Notes: a model not told the origin generated them from the letters alone. Shown: positions 6,071-14,332, counted from the first letter of the stretch. The stretch is DNA of 15,166 nt from Spirochaetaceae bacterium (GCA_026710565.1 JAPOQV010000654.1:1-15166), one strand, 5' to 3'. A program made the numbers and translations.

Positions 6071-7132
6071 GTGCCGGTGGGCGTGCCGGCCGACTACAAG
6101 CCGTGTATCGCGCGGCTGCCGGACGGGAGGCTGCTGCTGGTGGCGTTCGCACCGTATCAACTCGAGGAGGGCAGGAAGCGGGAGGAGATCCTGCTGTTCC
6201 GTTCCGAGGACGGCGGTGCCACCTGGAGCGATGCGGAGAACCTCACGACCGGCCACGGGCTGCTCGGCCGCGAGCCGTACTTCACGGTGCTGCGCGACGG
6301 CACGGTGCTGATGACCGTCCACTTCCTCGCGGGCGACGTGCGCAATCCAACCGGTTACACGCGCAGCTTCGTGCATCGCTCGGCCGACGGCGGGCGCACC
6401 TGGAGGACCACGGTGGCCGAGCCTGCGGGCATGGCGCCCGGCGGTTCGAGCTGCACGACGCGCACCGTGCTGGAGGTGGACGACGGATCGCTGCTGCTGG
6501 GCGTCGGCTCGACCGGCACCCCGTATCTCTGGCGCAGCCGCGACGGCGGCGCGACCTGGCCGGAGCGCCACCCGACGGTGATCGAGGAGCTCGGCGACGA
6601 CTACCCGTTTCCGTTCCTGGGCGAGGCGGTCTGGTGGCAGGCGCCGTCGGGCCGCATCCTGGTCCTGGCGCGCGTCGACTCCCCGCACGCGGGGCGGTTC
6701 GCGGTCGAGGTCGACGACCCGGAGTTCGGCCGCTCGGACAACGTGGACCGGCTGATCCTCTACGCCTCGGACGACCGGGGCCGCTCGTTCAGGCCGCTGG
6801 AGGCGTTCGGCCGTCCGGGCGAGATGTACCCGGCCATCCTGCGGCTGCAAGACGGGCGGCTGCTGGTCACCTTCACCGTGAGGGCGCTGCACCGGCCGCT
6901 GGGGGTACGCGCCGTGGTGGGCCGCGAGACGCCGGACGGCTTCGCGTTCGACCTGACCCGCGACCGCCTGGTCCTCGACGCGCGCACGCCGCCGGGCGTC
7001 TACTCCGGCGGCGGCTTCGGCCGCACGGTGCAGTTGGACGACGGCATGCTGGTCACCAGCTACTCGTGGCGCGACGCGCAGTTCGTCGTGCACAGCGAGG
7101 TCGTCCGCTGGCGGCTGCCGACGGCCGGCTGA
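6071..7132 (+). CDS. BNR/Asp-box repeat protein, sialidase-like six-bladed propeller
   Basis: A 353-residue protein of the sialidase/BNR superfamily. Four Asp boxes (SxDxGxTW) are visible: SEDGGATW at residue 45, SADGGRTW at 104, SRDGGATW at 156 and a looser SDDRGRSF at 233. The spacing suits a six-bladed beta-propeller of the exo-alpha-sialidase (GH33-like) type. The fold is supported, but sialidase activity is not shown, since Asp boxes are structural and I could not assign the catalytic Arg triad, Tyr and Glu with certainty. There is no signal peptide. The start is GTG 6071 with GGGGAG close upstream; GTG 6077 is an equal alternative at better spacing. An amber codon (6050-6052) is in the same frame 21 bp upstream, preceded by ATG 6002, so the annotated start may be secondary. 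The gene converges on an aminotransferase with a 10-bp gap. Confidence 0.85.
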   Translation: MPVGVPADYKPCIARLPDGRLLLVAFAPYQLEEGRKREEILLFRSEDGGATWSDAENLTTGHGLLGREPYFTVLRDGTVLMTVHFLAGDVRNPTGYTRSFVHRSADGGRTWRTTVAEPAGMAPGGSSCTTRTVLEVDDGSLLLGVGSTGTPYLWRSRDGGATWPERHPTVIEELGDDYPFPFLGEAVWWQAPSGRILVLARVDSPHAGRFAVEVDDPEFGRSDNVDRLILYASDDRGRSFRPLEAFGRPGEMYPAILRLQDGRLLVTFTVRALHRPLGVRAVVGRETPDGFAFDLTRDRLVLDARTPPGVYSGGGFGRTVQLDDGMLVTSYSWRDAQFVVHSEVVRWRLPTAG

Positions 7133-7142
7133 GCGGAGCGGG

Positions 7143-8486
7143 TCAGGCCAGCAGGTCGTCGATCACCGCCCCGAGCACGCCCACCGCCTCTTCCAGCGCC
7201 TCGGCGTCGATCACCAGCGGCGGCGCGATCCGGTAGAAGCCGGCGCCGGTGATGAAGCTCATCAGGCCGCGCCGCACGCACTCCATGGCGATCTGGTCGC
7301 CCAGCTCGCTCGCCGGCTCGTCCGAGTCGGGGTCGCGGAAGTGGATGGCCTGCCACAGGCCGCGGCCGTCGATGCGCCTGATCCGGTCGGGGTGCCGCTC
7401 GCCGATCGGCCGCAGCCATGCCGCCAGCCGCTCGCCCAGCTCGGCCGAACGGCGCACCAGGCCCTCGTCCTCGAACACGTCCAGGTTGGCCAGGGCGGCG
7501 GCCATGCAGACCGGGTTGCCGCCGTGGGTGCTGGACATCTCGCCGGGCGGGGCCAGGTCCAGAACCTGCGCACGCCCCTTGACCACCGACACCGGCAGGC
7601 TGGAGCTCACCCCCTTGCCCATCGCGATCAGGTCGGGGGTGATGCCGTAGTGCTCGTGAGCGAACAGCCGCCCGGTGCGCCCCCAGCCGACCTGGATCTC
7701 GTCGACGGCGACCAGCACCGAGTGCGTGTGCGCCCACGCCATCAGGTCGTCGACGTAGTCCTGCGGATAGGGGGTGGTGGTCATGCTCGCGATCGACTCG
7801 AAGATGATGCCGGCGGTCTTCGCCGGGTCCACCCCGTGCTCGGCCAGGTCGGCATGGAATCCGCGCGACGCCGGGCTCCCGGGCATGGGAAGCTGGGTCT
7901 GGTACACCCGGTCGCGCCGGATCGCGTCGATCGTCCCCGGCGCTCCGCCGGCGAATCGGGCCCCCAGGGTGCGGCCGAAGAAGGTGCCGCTGAACGACAG
8001 GATGCCGATCTTGTCGGGTGAGATCGACAGGCCGTGCCGGCGCATCAGGGTCAGACAGCACTCGTTGGCCTCGGTCCCGGAGCAGAAGGCGATCGCCTTG
8101 TCGAGCTCGCGCGGCGGCAGGCCGGCCACTCGCTCGACGAGGCGCGCCCGCACATCCGAGGGAAAGGCGTAGGTGAACAGCAGCTCCGCGTCGAGCTGCT
8201 CGTGCACGGCCCGGACGATGCGCGGGTGGGCGTGTCCGGCGTTGGCCGCGGCGGCGCCACTGGTCAGGTCGATGAAGCGGTTGCCGTACGGGTCCTCGAC
8301 CTGGAAGCCGCGCGCCCGCTGCCAGATGACCGGCGGCAGTCCGGCCATCGAACGCGGCTCCGCGGCGCGCAGCCGCTCGATCGCCGGGATCGAGTCCGGT
8401 ACGGGAATCGGCGTCGCGATCCGCCGGAATCGGGTGTCGACCGGCTCGGTGGGAACCGGCGTGAGCTCGCTTACCTGCATTGCCAT
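7143..8486 (-). CDS. Class III pyridoxal-phosphate aminotransferase
   Basis: A 447-residue fold-type I, class III aminotransferase, cytosolic, transferring an amino group between an omega-amino or related donor and a keto acid. The PLP-binding Lys is Lys291 in AMGKGVSS. The cofactor-ring Asp is Asp262 in VDEIQVGWGRTG, the usual class III signature. SGTEANE near residue 140 is the phosphate-binding loop, and STHGGNPV follows the Lys. The N-terminal ITDPYGNRFIDLTSG-like stretch is also typical. I chose ATG 8486 because GAGG is 7 bases upstream; the frame stays open to 8579, but those residues would run into the divergent gene's start. An ATG two codons in (8480) is possible. The family includes GABA, ornithine and beta-amino-acid aminotransferases; the substrate cannot be told here. 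Confidence 0.94.
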   Translation of the reverse strand: MAMQVSELTPVPTEPVDTRFRRIATPIPVPDSIPAIERLRAAEPRSMAGLPPVIWQRARGFQVEDPYGNRFIDLTSGAAAANAGHAHPRIVRAVHEQLDAELLFTYAFPSDVRARLVERVAGLPPRELDKAIAFCSGTEANECCLTLMRRHGLSISPDKIGILSFSGTFFGRTLGARFAGGAPGTIDAIRRDRVYQTQLPMPGSPASRGFHADLAEHGVDPAKTAGIIFESIASMTTTPYPQDYVDDLMAWAHTHSVLVAVDEIQVGWGRTGRLFAHEHYGITPDLIAMGKGVSSSLPVSVVKGRAQVLDLAPPGEMSSTHGGNPVCMAAALANLDVFEDEGLVRRSAELGERLAAWLRPIGERHPDRIRRIDGRGLWQAIHFRDPDSDEPASELGDQIAMECVRRGLMSFITGAGFYRIAPPLVIDAEALEEAVGVLGAVIDDLLA

Positions 8487-8565
8487 GGCTCGTCCTCGCG
8501 GGGGTGGGAGGTCAGGGGAGTCTGTCGGAGGGGCCGCGTATGCAGCAAGGCGCGTGGTAGGGTAG

Positions 8566-8575
8566 CGATCGATCG
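8566..8575. other. 10-bp perfect palindrome before the nuclease-like gene
   Basis: CGATCGATCG ends two bases before the ATG at 8578, in the divergent region between the aminotransferase and the ATPase/nuclease-like gene. It could be an operator or a chance run of GATC sites. No Shine-Dalgarno is evident in the same space. Confidence 0.25.
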
Positions 8576-8577
8576 GC

Positions 8578-10335
8578 ATGCCATCCGCGTTCCCGCAGAT
8601 CCCCTACGGCTGGGCGGACTTCGAGGCGATACGGACCGAGGGCTGCCTCTACGTCGACAAGACGCGCTTTCTGCACGAGCTGGAGAACGCGCGCTACGCC
8701 TTCTTCATCCGGCCGCGCCGATTCGGCAAGTCGTGCTGGGTGTCGCTGCTGGAGAGCTACTACGACCGCAACCGCGCCGATCGGTTCGAGACCCTCTTCG
8801 CCGGAACCGACATCGGGCGGCAACCCACGGCGAACCGCCACCGCTACGTCATCCTCCGCTTCGACTTCTCGGCGTTCGACGACACCCTGGAGACCCTGCG
8901 GGAACGGTTCGAGACCTATTGCCTCATCAAGCTGCGCGGCGCGCTGGAACGGAATCGGGACCTGTTTCCCGAACCGGTGATCGACCGCATCCTCGCCCAC
9001 CCCTCGATCGACGGCAAGCTGAACCAACTGTTCGAGTACGCCGGGGAGCACGTCATCCCGCTGTACGTGCTGATCGACGAGTACGACAACTTCGCCAACA
9101 CGGTACTGGCGTACCGCGGGGCGGAAGCGTACCAGTCGTTCACCCACGGCGGCGGCTTCTACCGCAGCTTCTTCGCCACCCTCAAGGCCGGCGCCGGCCA
9201 CGGAGGCGGCGTCGAGCGCATGTTCATCACCGGCGTCTCTCCGATCACGATGGACGACGTGACCTCGGGCTTCAACATCGGCACGAACATCAGCCTGCAG
9301 CCGGAGTTCAACGAGCTGCTCGGCTTCACCGCGGCAGAGGTGCGGACGGTGCTGGAGACGTACCGCGACCACGGCGTGTTCGGTCAGGACGTGGACGAGA
9401 CGATGGCCGTGATGGACGAGTGGTACAACGGCTACCGGTTCGCCAAGGGCGCCGCGAACGACCTCTACAACACCGACATGGTGCTCTACTACGTTAACGG
9501 GTCCATTCCGAACAAACCGCCGCCGGACGATCTGATCGATACCAACGTGCGCATCGACTACGGCAAGCTGCGCCATCTGCTGGTGACCGGACGCCGGCTC
9601 AACGGCAACTTCGAGCTGCTGCGGCACGTGATCGCGGACGGTCAGGCGGACACCCCGATCCAGGCCGCCTTTCCGCTGGATCGGCTGACCCGGCGCGAGA
9701 ACTTCCTCTCCCTGATGCATTACTTCGGACTCCTGAGTATCCGCGGCGCGGCACGCGGGATGCCGCGCCTGGGCATCCCCAACCAGACCGTGAAGCGGCT
9801 GATGTACGGCTACCTGCGCGACGCCTGGGACGACATGGGTGTGTTCTCGGTGGACTTCTATGACCTGCTCCGGCTGACCGGCGACATGGCCTACGAGGGC
9901 GCATGGAGGCCGGTGGTGGAATATCTGAGCGGCACCGTGGCTCGGCAGACGGGGATTCGCGATTACATCGATGGCGAGAAGGTGGTGCAGACCTTCTTCG
10001 CCGCGTACCTCGGGCTGACGGACCACTTCGTGCTGCACTCCGAGCAGGAGTTGAACAAGGGGTACGCGGACCTGTACCTGGAGCCGTTCACGTCCCGCCA
10101 TCCGGAAATCGGCTACGGCTACGTGATCGGGTTCAAGTACGTGAAGCGGGGCGAGAAGCTGGACGAGTCGCGGACGATGGATGCGCGGCGGGAAGCGACG
10201 GATCAACTGCGGGGCTATCTGCGCGACGAACGCCTGTTGCGCAATCCGCGCGTGAGGCACATGGGTCTGGCGTTGGTGTTCCACGGCTGGGAGCTGGTGG
10301 CGTGCGAGGCCGTGGAGTTGCCTCACCCGCGGTAG
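8578..10335 (+). CDS. AAA-ATPase-like / PD-(D/E)XK nuclease-like protein (PF09820 + PF08011 type)
   Basis: A 585-residue two-domain protein of the widespread 'AAA-ATPase-like plus DUF1703' family. The N-terminal NTPase part opens with PQIPYGWADFEAIR and YVDKT, then a P-loop-like RPRRFGKS (residues 45-52) and a Walker B LIDEYDN near residue 163. The FITGVSPI and LGFTAAEV segments that follow are typical. The C-terminal domain carries the nuclease-like NKGYADLYLEP (Asp498) and YVIGFKYVK. In most relatives the last motif is E-x-K; here residue 518 is Gly, then Phe519 and Lys520, so the nuclease site may be impaired. Full length is kept and no frameshift is seen. The biological role of the family is unsettled; defence or mobile-element links have been suggested. 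It starts at ATG 8578 with a poor ribosome site and is followed after 16 bp by the propeller gene. Confidence 0.9.
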   Translation: MPSAFPQIPYGWADFEAIRTEGCLYVDKTRFLHELENARYAFFIRPRRFGKSCWVSLLESYYDRNRADRFETLFAGTDIGRQPTANRHRYVILRFDFSAFDDTLETLRERFETYCLIKLRGALERNRDLFPEPVIDRILAHPSIDGKLNQLFEYAGEHVIPLYVLIDEYDNFANTVLAYRGAEAYQSFTHGGGFYRSFFATLKAGAGHGGGVERMFITGVSPITMDDVTSGFNIGTNISLQPEFNELLGFTAAEVRTVLETYRDHGVFGQDVDETMAVMDEWYNGYRFAKGAANDLYNTDMVLYYVNGSIPNKPPPDDLIDTNVRIDYGKLRHLLVTGRRLNGNFELLRHVIADGQADTPIQAAFPLDRLTRRENFLSLMHYFGLLSIRGAARGMPRLGIPNQTVKRLMYGYLRDAWDDMGVFSVDFYDLLRLTGDMAYEGAWRPVVEYLSGTVARQTGIRDYIDGEKVVQTFFAAYLGLTDHFVLHSEQELNKGYADLYLEPFTSRHPEIGYGYVIGFKYVKRGEKLDESRTMDARREATDQLRGYLRDERLLRNPRVRHMGLALVFHGWELVACEAVELPHPR

Positions 10336-10351
10336 TGGGGGCGAAGCAGCC

Positions 10352-13030
10352 ATGCGCGAGTGGGTGACCGAGGGGTTCGAGGCGTTCCGTGCCGGCACGT
10401 TCGGCTCCGGCGGGCAGAACCTCTACGTGTCGCGCGCGGGCGTGCTGCAGCGCATCCACCAGTTCGACGTGGACGGGGACGGCCACCTGGACCTGCTGTT
10501 CTGCAACAGCCAGGACCACTGGGAACGGCCGCCGGCCTACGTGTTCGACGGCCGTGACGGCTATGCCCGTACCGAGTTGCCGGCCGAGGGCGCCATGGGA
10601 GGCGCGGTCGCCGACCTGAACGGCGACGGCACCGACGACCTGGTGGTCGCCAACCACTACAACGGCATGAACTCCAGCGGCGTGAACTCCGCGATCTACT
10701 ACGGATCGCCGGCCGGCTGGAGCCTGCGCCGTCACCAGTTGCTGCCGACGCCGTTCGCGCTGTCGGTGGCGGCCGGCGACTTCGACGGCGACGGCCGCCT
10801 CGACCTGGCGTTCGCGTGCACGACGGAGCAGGGCGCCGGTCGCGTGCGTGTCTTTCACCAGACCAAGTTGGGGTTCGAGCCGAAGCGGTTCGCCGACACC
10901 GGCATCCAGGCCGTGCAACTCTGCGCCGCCGACCTGGACGGCGACGGCTGCGACGACCTGGTGGTCCTGGACGGCGGCGGCCGTGCGGCGATCTATTGGG
11001 GCGGCCATGGCGGGCTGTCGCGTGGGGTGCGCACGGAGATTCCGGGCGAGGCGGCAGGGGCCGGCTGGGAGGAGGCGGACCGGGGCGAGTACGTGCGGGA
11101 CGCTCCGCCCAACGTGCGCGTGGTGAAGCTTCCGGAGTTGCACGTGGCCGTGCCGAGTGCCGCCGGGATGCGGCTGATCGCCCTGCGCGGCCGGCAGGTC
11201 GAGGAGCGGGCCCTTCTGCCGTGCGCCGGCGCGCAGGCGGCGGCCGCGGCCGACCTGGACGGCGACGGCGCGGTCGACGTGGTGGTGGCCTGCAAGGGCG
11301 AGACGCAGGACGCGTCGCTGGTGTTCTGGAGCGGCCCCGGCGGCGGGTTCGAGCCGGAGCCGGCCGTGCTCGCCTCAAGCGGCGCGTGCGACGTGGCGAT
11401 CGCGGACCTGGACGGCGACCTGCGGCCCGAGGTGGTGCTCTGCCAGCACAAGAGCGATGCTTCCTTCACCACCGAGTCGCTGGTGTACCCGGCAGGTCCG
11501 GACCGGGGCTTCGGCCCGGCGTGGCGGCTGGTCAGCCATGACGCGCGGCGCTGCCTGGTGGGGCGGCCCGACGGCGGACATCCTCGCCTGGTCCTGATCA
11601 ACCACTTCGCGCGCACCAGCCGCGACGACGTGCCGATTTACGTGTACCGGGGCGGGGAGGGGGGCTACGACCCGGAGCGGCGGCTGGAGGTCGTGGCGTC
11701 GGGCGCGGTCGACGCGGTGAGCTCCGACCTGTTCGACCGCGGCACCGCCGACCTGGTGATCTGCAACGCCTCCGAGTACTCGAAGGTGAGCGATGACGCC
11801 GGCTCCTTCATCCTGCGCCGCGGGCCGGCAGGCTTCCCGGCCGAGCCCGACGTTCGCCTGGCCACCACGCACGCGCACGGCATGGTCTGCGCGGACCTGG
11901 ACCGCGACGGCTACCTTGACTTGGTGTTCGGCGGCTTCGGCGAGCCGGAACTGCTGTTCTTCCACGGGGGGCCGGACGGCTTCGACGGGGCCAACCCGCG
12001 CCGCCTGCGCATGGAGCTCGACGGGGTGCGGTACGACGAGCCGCGCTTCCTGTGCGCGGCAGACCTGAGCGGCGACGGCTGGCTTGACATCGTCGTGCCG
12101 CAGATCGCCGCCGACCGCAGCTTCATCCTGTGGGGCGGCCCGGACGGTTACTCGATGGAGCGCTACCGGCCGCTCAGCGTCTTCCACGCGGTCGCCGCCC
12201 GCGCGGCCGACCTGGACGGCGACGGCCGGCTGGACCTGGTGGTGGCCGGGCACACGCAGAGCGAGACCGGCCCGGACGACGTGTTCCTGTACATCTACTG
12301 GAACGGGCCCGACGGGCTGCGCGAGGACCGCCGCACGCTGCTGCCGATCAGCGCCGGCAACTCGGTGTCGATCGCGGACTTCGACAACGACGGCATGCTC
12401 GACATCTTCGTTTCCTCGTACACGACGCCGCGGGAGCGCGATCTGCACTCCTACATCTACTGGAACAGGCCGGGCCGCGGCTTCGCTCCCGAGGACTGCA
12501 CGCGGCTGTTCACCCACTCCGCCTCCGGATCGCTGGCGGCCGACCTGAACGGCAACGGCTGGACGGACCTGGTGGTGGCCAACCACAAGGTGTGGGGCGA
12601 CCATCGCGGCTACTCCGAGATCTGGTGGAACGGACCGGACGGATTCGACCGCCGCCGCACCACGCGGCTGCCGACCATGGGCCCGCACGGCATGCGTACG
12701 GTGGAGCCCGGCAACCAGCACGACGGGGGGACGGAGGAATTCTACACCTCGCCCGCGCGGCGGCTGGCGGGCGGGTCGCGGTTGATCGACCTGTGCTGGG
12801 AGGCCGAGGTGCCGGCGGACACCTGGGTGCGCGGTCGCGTCCGGGCCGGCGCCGACGAGGCTGCGGTACGGTCGGCCGGGTGGTCTTCCTGGGTGGGCTG
12901 CGGCGAGCGGCTGGCGGTCGACGGCGGACCGTGCGTGCAATATCAGCTCGCGCTCGGCGCCGTGCTCGGCAAGACCACGCCGCGCGTCTGCCGGGTCACG
13001 CTACGCTATGATCTCCCGACAGGGGCCTGA
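10352..13030 (+). CDS. FG-GAP/VCBS repeat protein, predicted double beta-propeller
   Basis: An 892-residue protein built of FG-GAP/VCBS (integrin alpha-like) repeats, each with a calcium-binding DxDGDGxxDL loop. Repeat loops begin at residues 39, 88, 143, 194, 301, 352, 459 (degenerate), 515, 571, 620, 676 and 731. The two double-length gaps (194-301 and 352-459) leave room for one worn repeat each, giving about 14 units, enough for two seven-bladed propellers. Residues from ~765 to the end form a different, beta-rich domain with Trp-rich strands (AGWSSWVGCG) and a QYQLAL strand. Such proteins usually act outside the cell in adhesion or ligand binding, yet no signal peptide or membrane segment is visible at the start. 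The ATG at 10352 is chosen with GGGGG ten bases upstream. It probably shares a transcript with the preceding gene; a functional tie is not evident. Confidence 0.92.
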   Translation: MREWVTEGFEAFRAGTFGSGGQNLYVSRAGVLQRIHQFDVDGDGHLDLLFCNSQDHWERPPAYVFDGRDGYARTELPAEGAMGGAVADLNGDGTDDLVVANHYNGMNSSGVNSAIYYGSPAGWSLRRHQLLPTPFALSVAAGDFDGDGRLDLAFACTTEQGAGRVRVFHQTKLGFEPKRFADTGIQAVQLCAADLDGDGCDDLVVLDGGGRAAIYWGGHGGLSRGVRTEIPGEAAGAGWEEADRGEYVRDAPPNVRVVKLPELHVAVPSAAGMRLIALRGRQVEERALLPCAGAQAAAAADLDGDGAVDVVVACKGETQDASLVFWSGPGGGFEPEPAVLASSGACDVAIADLDGDLRPEVVLCQHKSDASFTTESLVYPAGPDRGFGPAWRLVSHDARRCLVGRPDGGHPRLVLINHFARTSRDDVPIYVYRGGEGGYDPERRLEVVASGAVDAVSSDLFDRGTADLVICNASEYSKVSDDAGSFILRRGPAGFPAEPDVRLATTHAHGMVCADLDRDGYLDLVFGGFGEPELLFFHGGPDGFDGANPRRLRMELDGVRYDEPRFLCAADLSGDGWLDIVVPQIAADRSFILWGGPDGYSMERYRPLSVFHAVAARAADLDGDGRLDLVVAGHTQSETGPDDVFLYIYWNGPDGLREDRRTLLPISAGNSVSIADFDNDGMLDIFVSSYTTPRERDLHSYIYWNRPGRGFAPEDCTRLFTHSASGSLAADLNGNGWTDLVVANHKVWGDHRGYSEIWWNGPDGFDRRRTTRLPTMGPHGMRTVEPGNQHDGGTEEFYTSPARRLAGGSRLIDLCWEAEVPADTWVRGRVRAGADEAAVRSAGWSSWVGCGERLAVDGGPCVQYQLALGAVLGKTTPRVCRVTLRYDLPTGA
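10466..12577 (+). repeat. Tandem FG-GAP repeat units within the propeller gene
   Basis: The coding sequence repeats a DNA motif close to GACCTGGACGGCGACGGC at 10931, 11252 and 12209, with diverged versions at the other loops, at a mean period of about 53 codons. The DNA copies are too diverged outside the calcium loops to look recently amplified. Confidence 0.75.
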
Positions 13031-13200
13031 CGATGGGCATTGACGTATATCGACGGCGTCGTACGCGGGCCGGAGACGGGCGCGCTCGCTGCGCGGCATC
13101 CGCGCCGTGACCCGCAGGTAGTCTCCGAACACCCCGCCCATCCGGGACGCGGCGCCTGCGACGCGATCGCAGCGGCGAGCGGCCATGCCCATGCCCACGC

Positions 13201-14007
13201 CTACAGTGGCGTGTCCCCCACCTCGGCGATCCATTGCCGCGTCCATTCGACGGTTTCGAGCCCCATGTCGCAGATACAGCTCGCCAGGAAGACCATCCCC
13301 TCGATGCGGCCCTGCCGGAGCCACTCCAGCCCCCGCGCGCACTGCTGCTCCATCAGGTCCAGCGGCATCGGTTGGCGGTCGCCGTAGTCCCACAGGTAGC
13401 AGCCCAGCACCTTGCGCGAGCCGGGCGCCAGCTCCTCCAGCCAGCCGAAGCTCTCCTCCTGCGCGGGCAGGTCGCGGGCGTTCCAGGTCCAGAAGTTGAC
13501 GACGTCGCACTGCTCGAGGTGCTCCTGCACCGGCCGCTGCAACTGGTGCTGGTAGAGGACGACCCAGAGGTCGAGCGGGCGATCCCCGGAGCGGAGCCGC
13601 TCGCGCAGTCCGCGCAGCTCTTCCGGGGTGTGCACGGCCGTCTCCGGACCGCGCTTGTCGGCCTCGTCATAGAAGAAGTCGTCCATCATCGCCCCGCAGA
13701 GGTTCGGATTGGAGCGGGACAGATCGACGACGCGCTCCACCTCCTCGGGCTCGGTGACCCCGGCTTCGTGCACGCAGCTCCACACCACGCGGCGCAAGGG
13801 CCGGAACGCCAGCGCGTACTGGTCGTACGGCGGCAGCGGCAACGGCGTGCCGGACCGGTCCCGGTAGCGGACCATGATCAGGTTGGGGACCCCCAGGTAA
13901 TACGCCCCTTCCGCCGGGGTCATGCGGGAGGTCCACTGCAGCCCGCCGCCGTGGTCGTGGCTGCCGGCCTCGTGCCCCCAGATCCAGAACCGTTCGCGGA
14001 CCGTCAC
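13201..14007 (-). CDS. Unrecognised protein, possibly TIM-barrel glycosidase-like
   Basis: I do not recognise a named family. With a GTG start at 14007 it is 268 residues, soluble, without signal peptide. Visible features are RFWIWGHEAGSH at the N-terminus, SRMTPAEGAYYLGVPN, GAMMDDFFYDEAD with paired acidic residues Asp109-Asp110, VVLYQHQL, VVNFWTWNARDL and GCYLWDYGD. Alternating hydrophobic strands ending in acidic or aromatic residues, and the MMDDFF strand end, resemble TIM-barrel glycosidase-like proteins; this is inference. The frame is open up to 14214, but upstream of 14007 the residues are Arg/Gly-rich and a PhyH reading frame overlaps there, so the longer start is rejected. The GTG overlaps the stop of the PhyH stub (GTGA), and no Shine-Dalgarno is seen. 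The original start may have been lost in a deletion that fused the two. Confidence 0.7.
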   Translation of the reverse strand: MTVRERFWIWGHEAGSHDHGGGLQWTSRMTPAEGAYYLGVPNLIMVRYRDRSGTPLPLPPYDQYALAFRPLRRVVWSCVHEAGVTEPEEVERVVDLSRSNPNLCGAMMDDFFYDEADKRGPETAVHTPEELRGLRERLRSGDRPLDLWVVLYQHQLQRPVQEHLEQCDVVNFWTWNARDLPAQEESFGWLEELAPGSRKVLGCYLWDYGDRQPMPLDLMEQQCARGLEWLRQGRIEGMVFLASCICDMGLETVEWTRQWIAEVGDTPL

Positions 14008-14171
14008 CCCGGGTCGTCCGGGTCCATATCCAGGAACTCCCAGATCGCCGCGATCGCCGCGTCCAGGTTCTCCCGCGGCACGGTGTTGGGGATCATCACG
14101 TAGCCGTTCTCGTCCCAGAACTCCCACAACTCCGGAGTGAGGATCGTCGGTTCGAATGGGACCGTGTACAT
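14004..14171 (-). pseudogene. PhyH-family N-terminal fragment (55 codons)
   Basis: A short reading frame starting at ATG 14171 with a strong GAGGAG eight bases upstream. It encodes a clear PhyH N-terminus: residues 11-30 read LTPELWEFWDENGYVMIPNT, followed by VPRENLDAAIAAIWEFL and the family-like DMDPDDP at the end, then TGA. It holds only the first fifth of a PhyH protein; no HxD motif or distal His is present, and the sequence that follows in all minus frames is not PhyH but the unknown gene at 13201-14007. The simplest reading is a deletion that removed the rest of a PhyH gene and joined its 5' part, with promoter and ribosome site, to the neighbour. The fragment may still be translated and could drive the neighbour by coupling. 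Confidence 0.8.
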
Positions 14172-14193
14172 CGTCGGGACTCCTCTTCGATCG

Positions 14194-14199
14194 AATATA
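14194..14199 (-). promoter_or_regulatory. Candidate -10 box upstream of the PhyH stub
   Basis: TATATT on the minus strand (5 of 6 matches to TATAAT) lies about 22 bp upstream of the ATG at 14171, with GAGGAG between. No -35 match is seen at 16-18 bp. The spacing is nearly the same as for the third PhyH gene at 5984-5989. Confidence 0.3.
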
Positions 14200-14223
14200 G
14201 GCGGCCGCGATCATGGCGGTCGA

Positions 14224-14265
14224 CCCGCAATCACGCGGGCGTGGCGGTCAGCTTCCCGGCGCCAC
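14224..14265. other. Two small inverted repeats in a divergent intergenic region
   Basis: CCCGC (14224-14228) pairs with GCGGG (14235-14239) across a 6-base loop, and GTGGCG (14241-14246) pairs with CGCCAC (14260-14265) across 13 bases. They lie in the 161-bp gap between the PhyH stub and the TolC-type gene. They could be part of a regulatory leader or be chance in G+C-rich DNA. I see nothing else in this gap. Confidence 0.25.
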
Positions 14266-14332
14266 GCGCCGATCATCCAATGTGAGAGTACCGGTGTACG
14301 CCGTCATCCGACCTGAAACCGGCCCTCGCAGC

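Noticed and set aside
8512..10398. A 628-residue minus-strand open frame opposite the ATPase/nuclease-like gene
   Set aside because: Antisense of a protein with recognisable P-loop-like, Walker B and nuclease motifs; His/Val/Arg-rich composition with no domain signs.
14008..14214. Upstream extension of the unknown gene to a start at 14214
   Set aside because: The extension is Arg/Gly/Asp-rich and overlaps in another frame with a clear PhyH N-terminus that has its own ribosome site.
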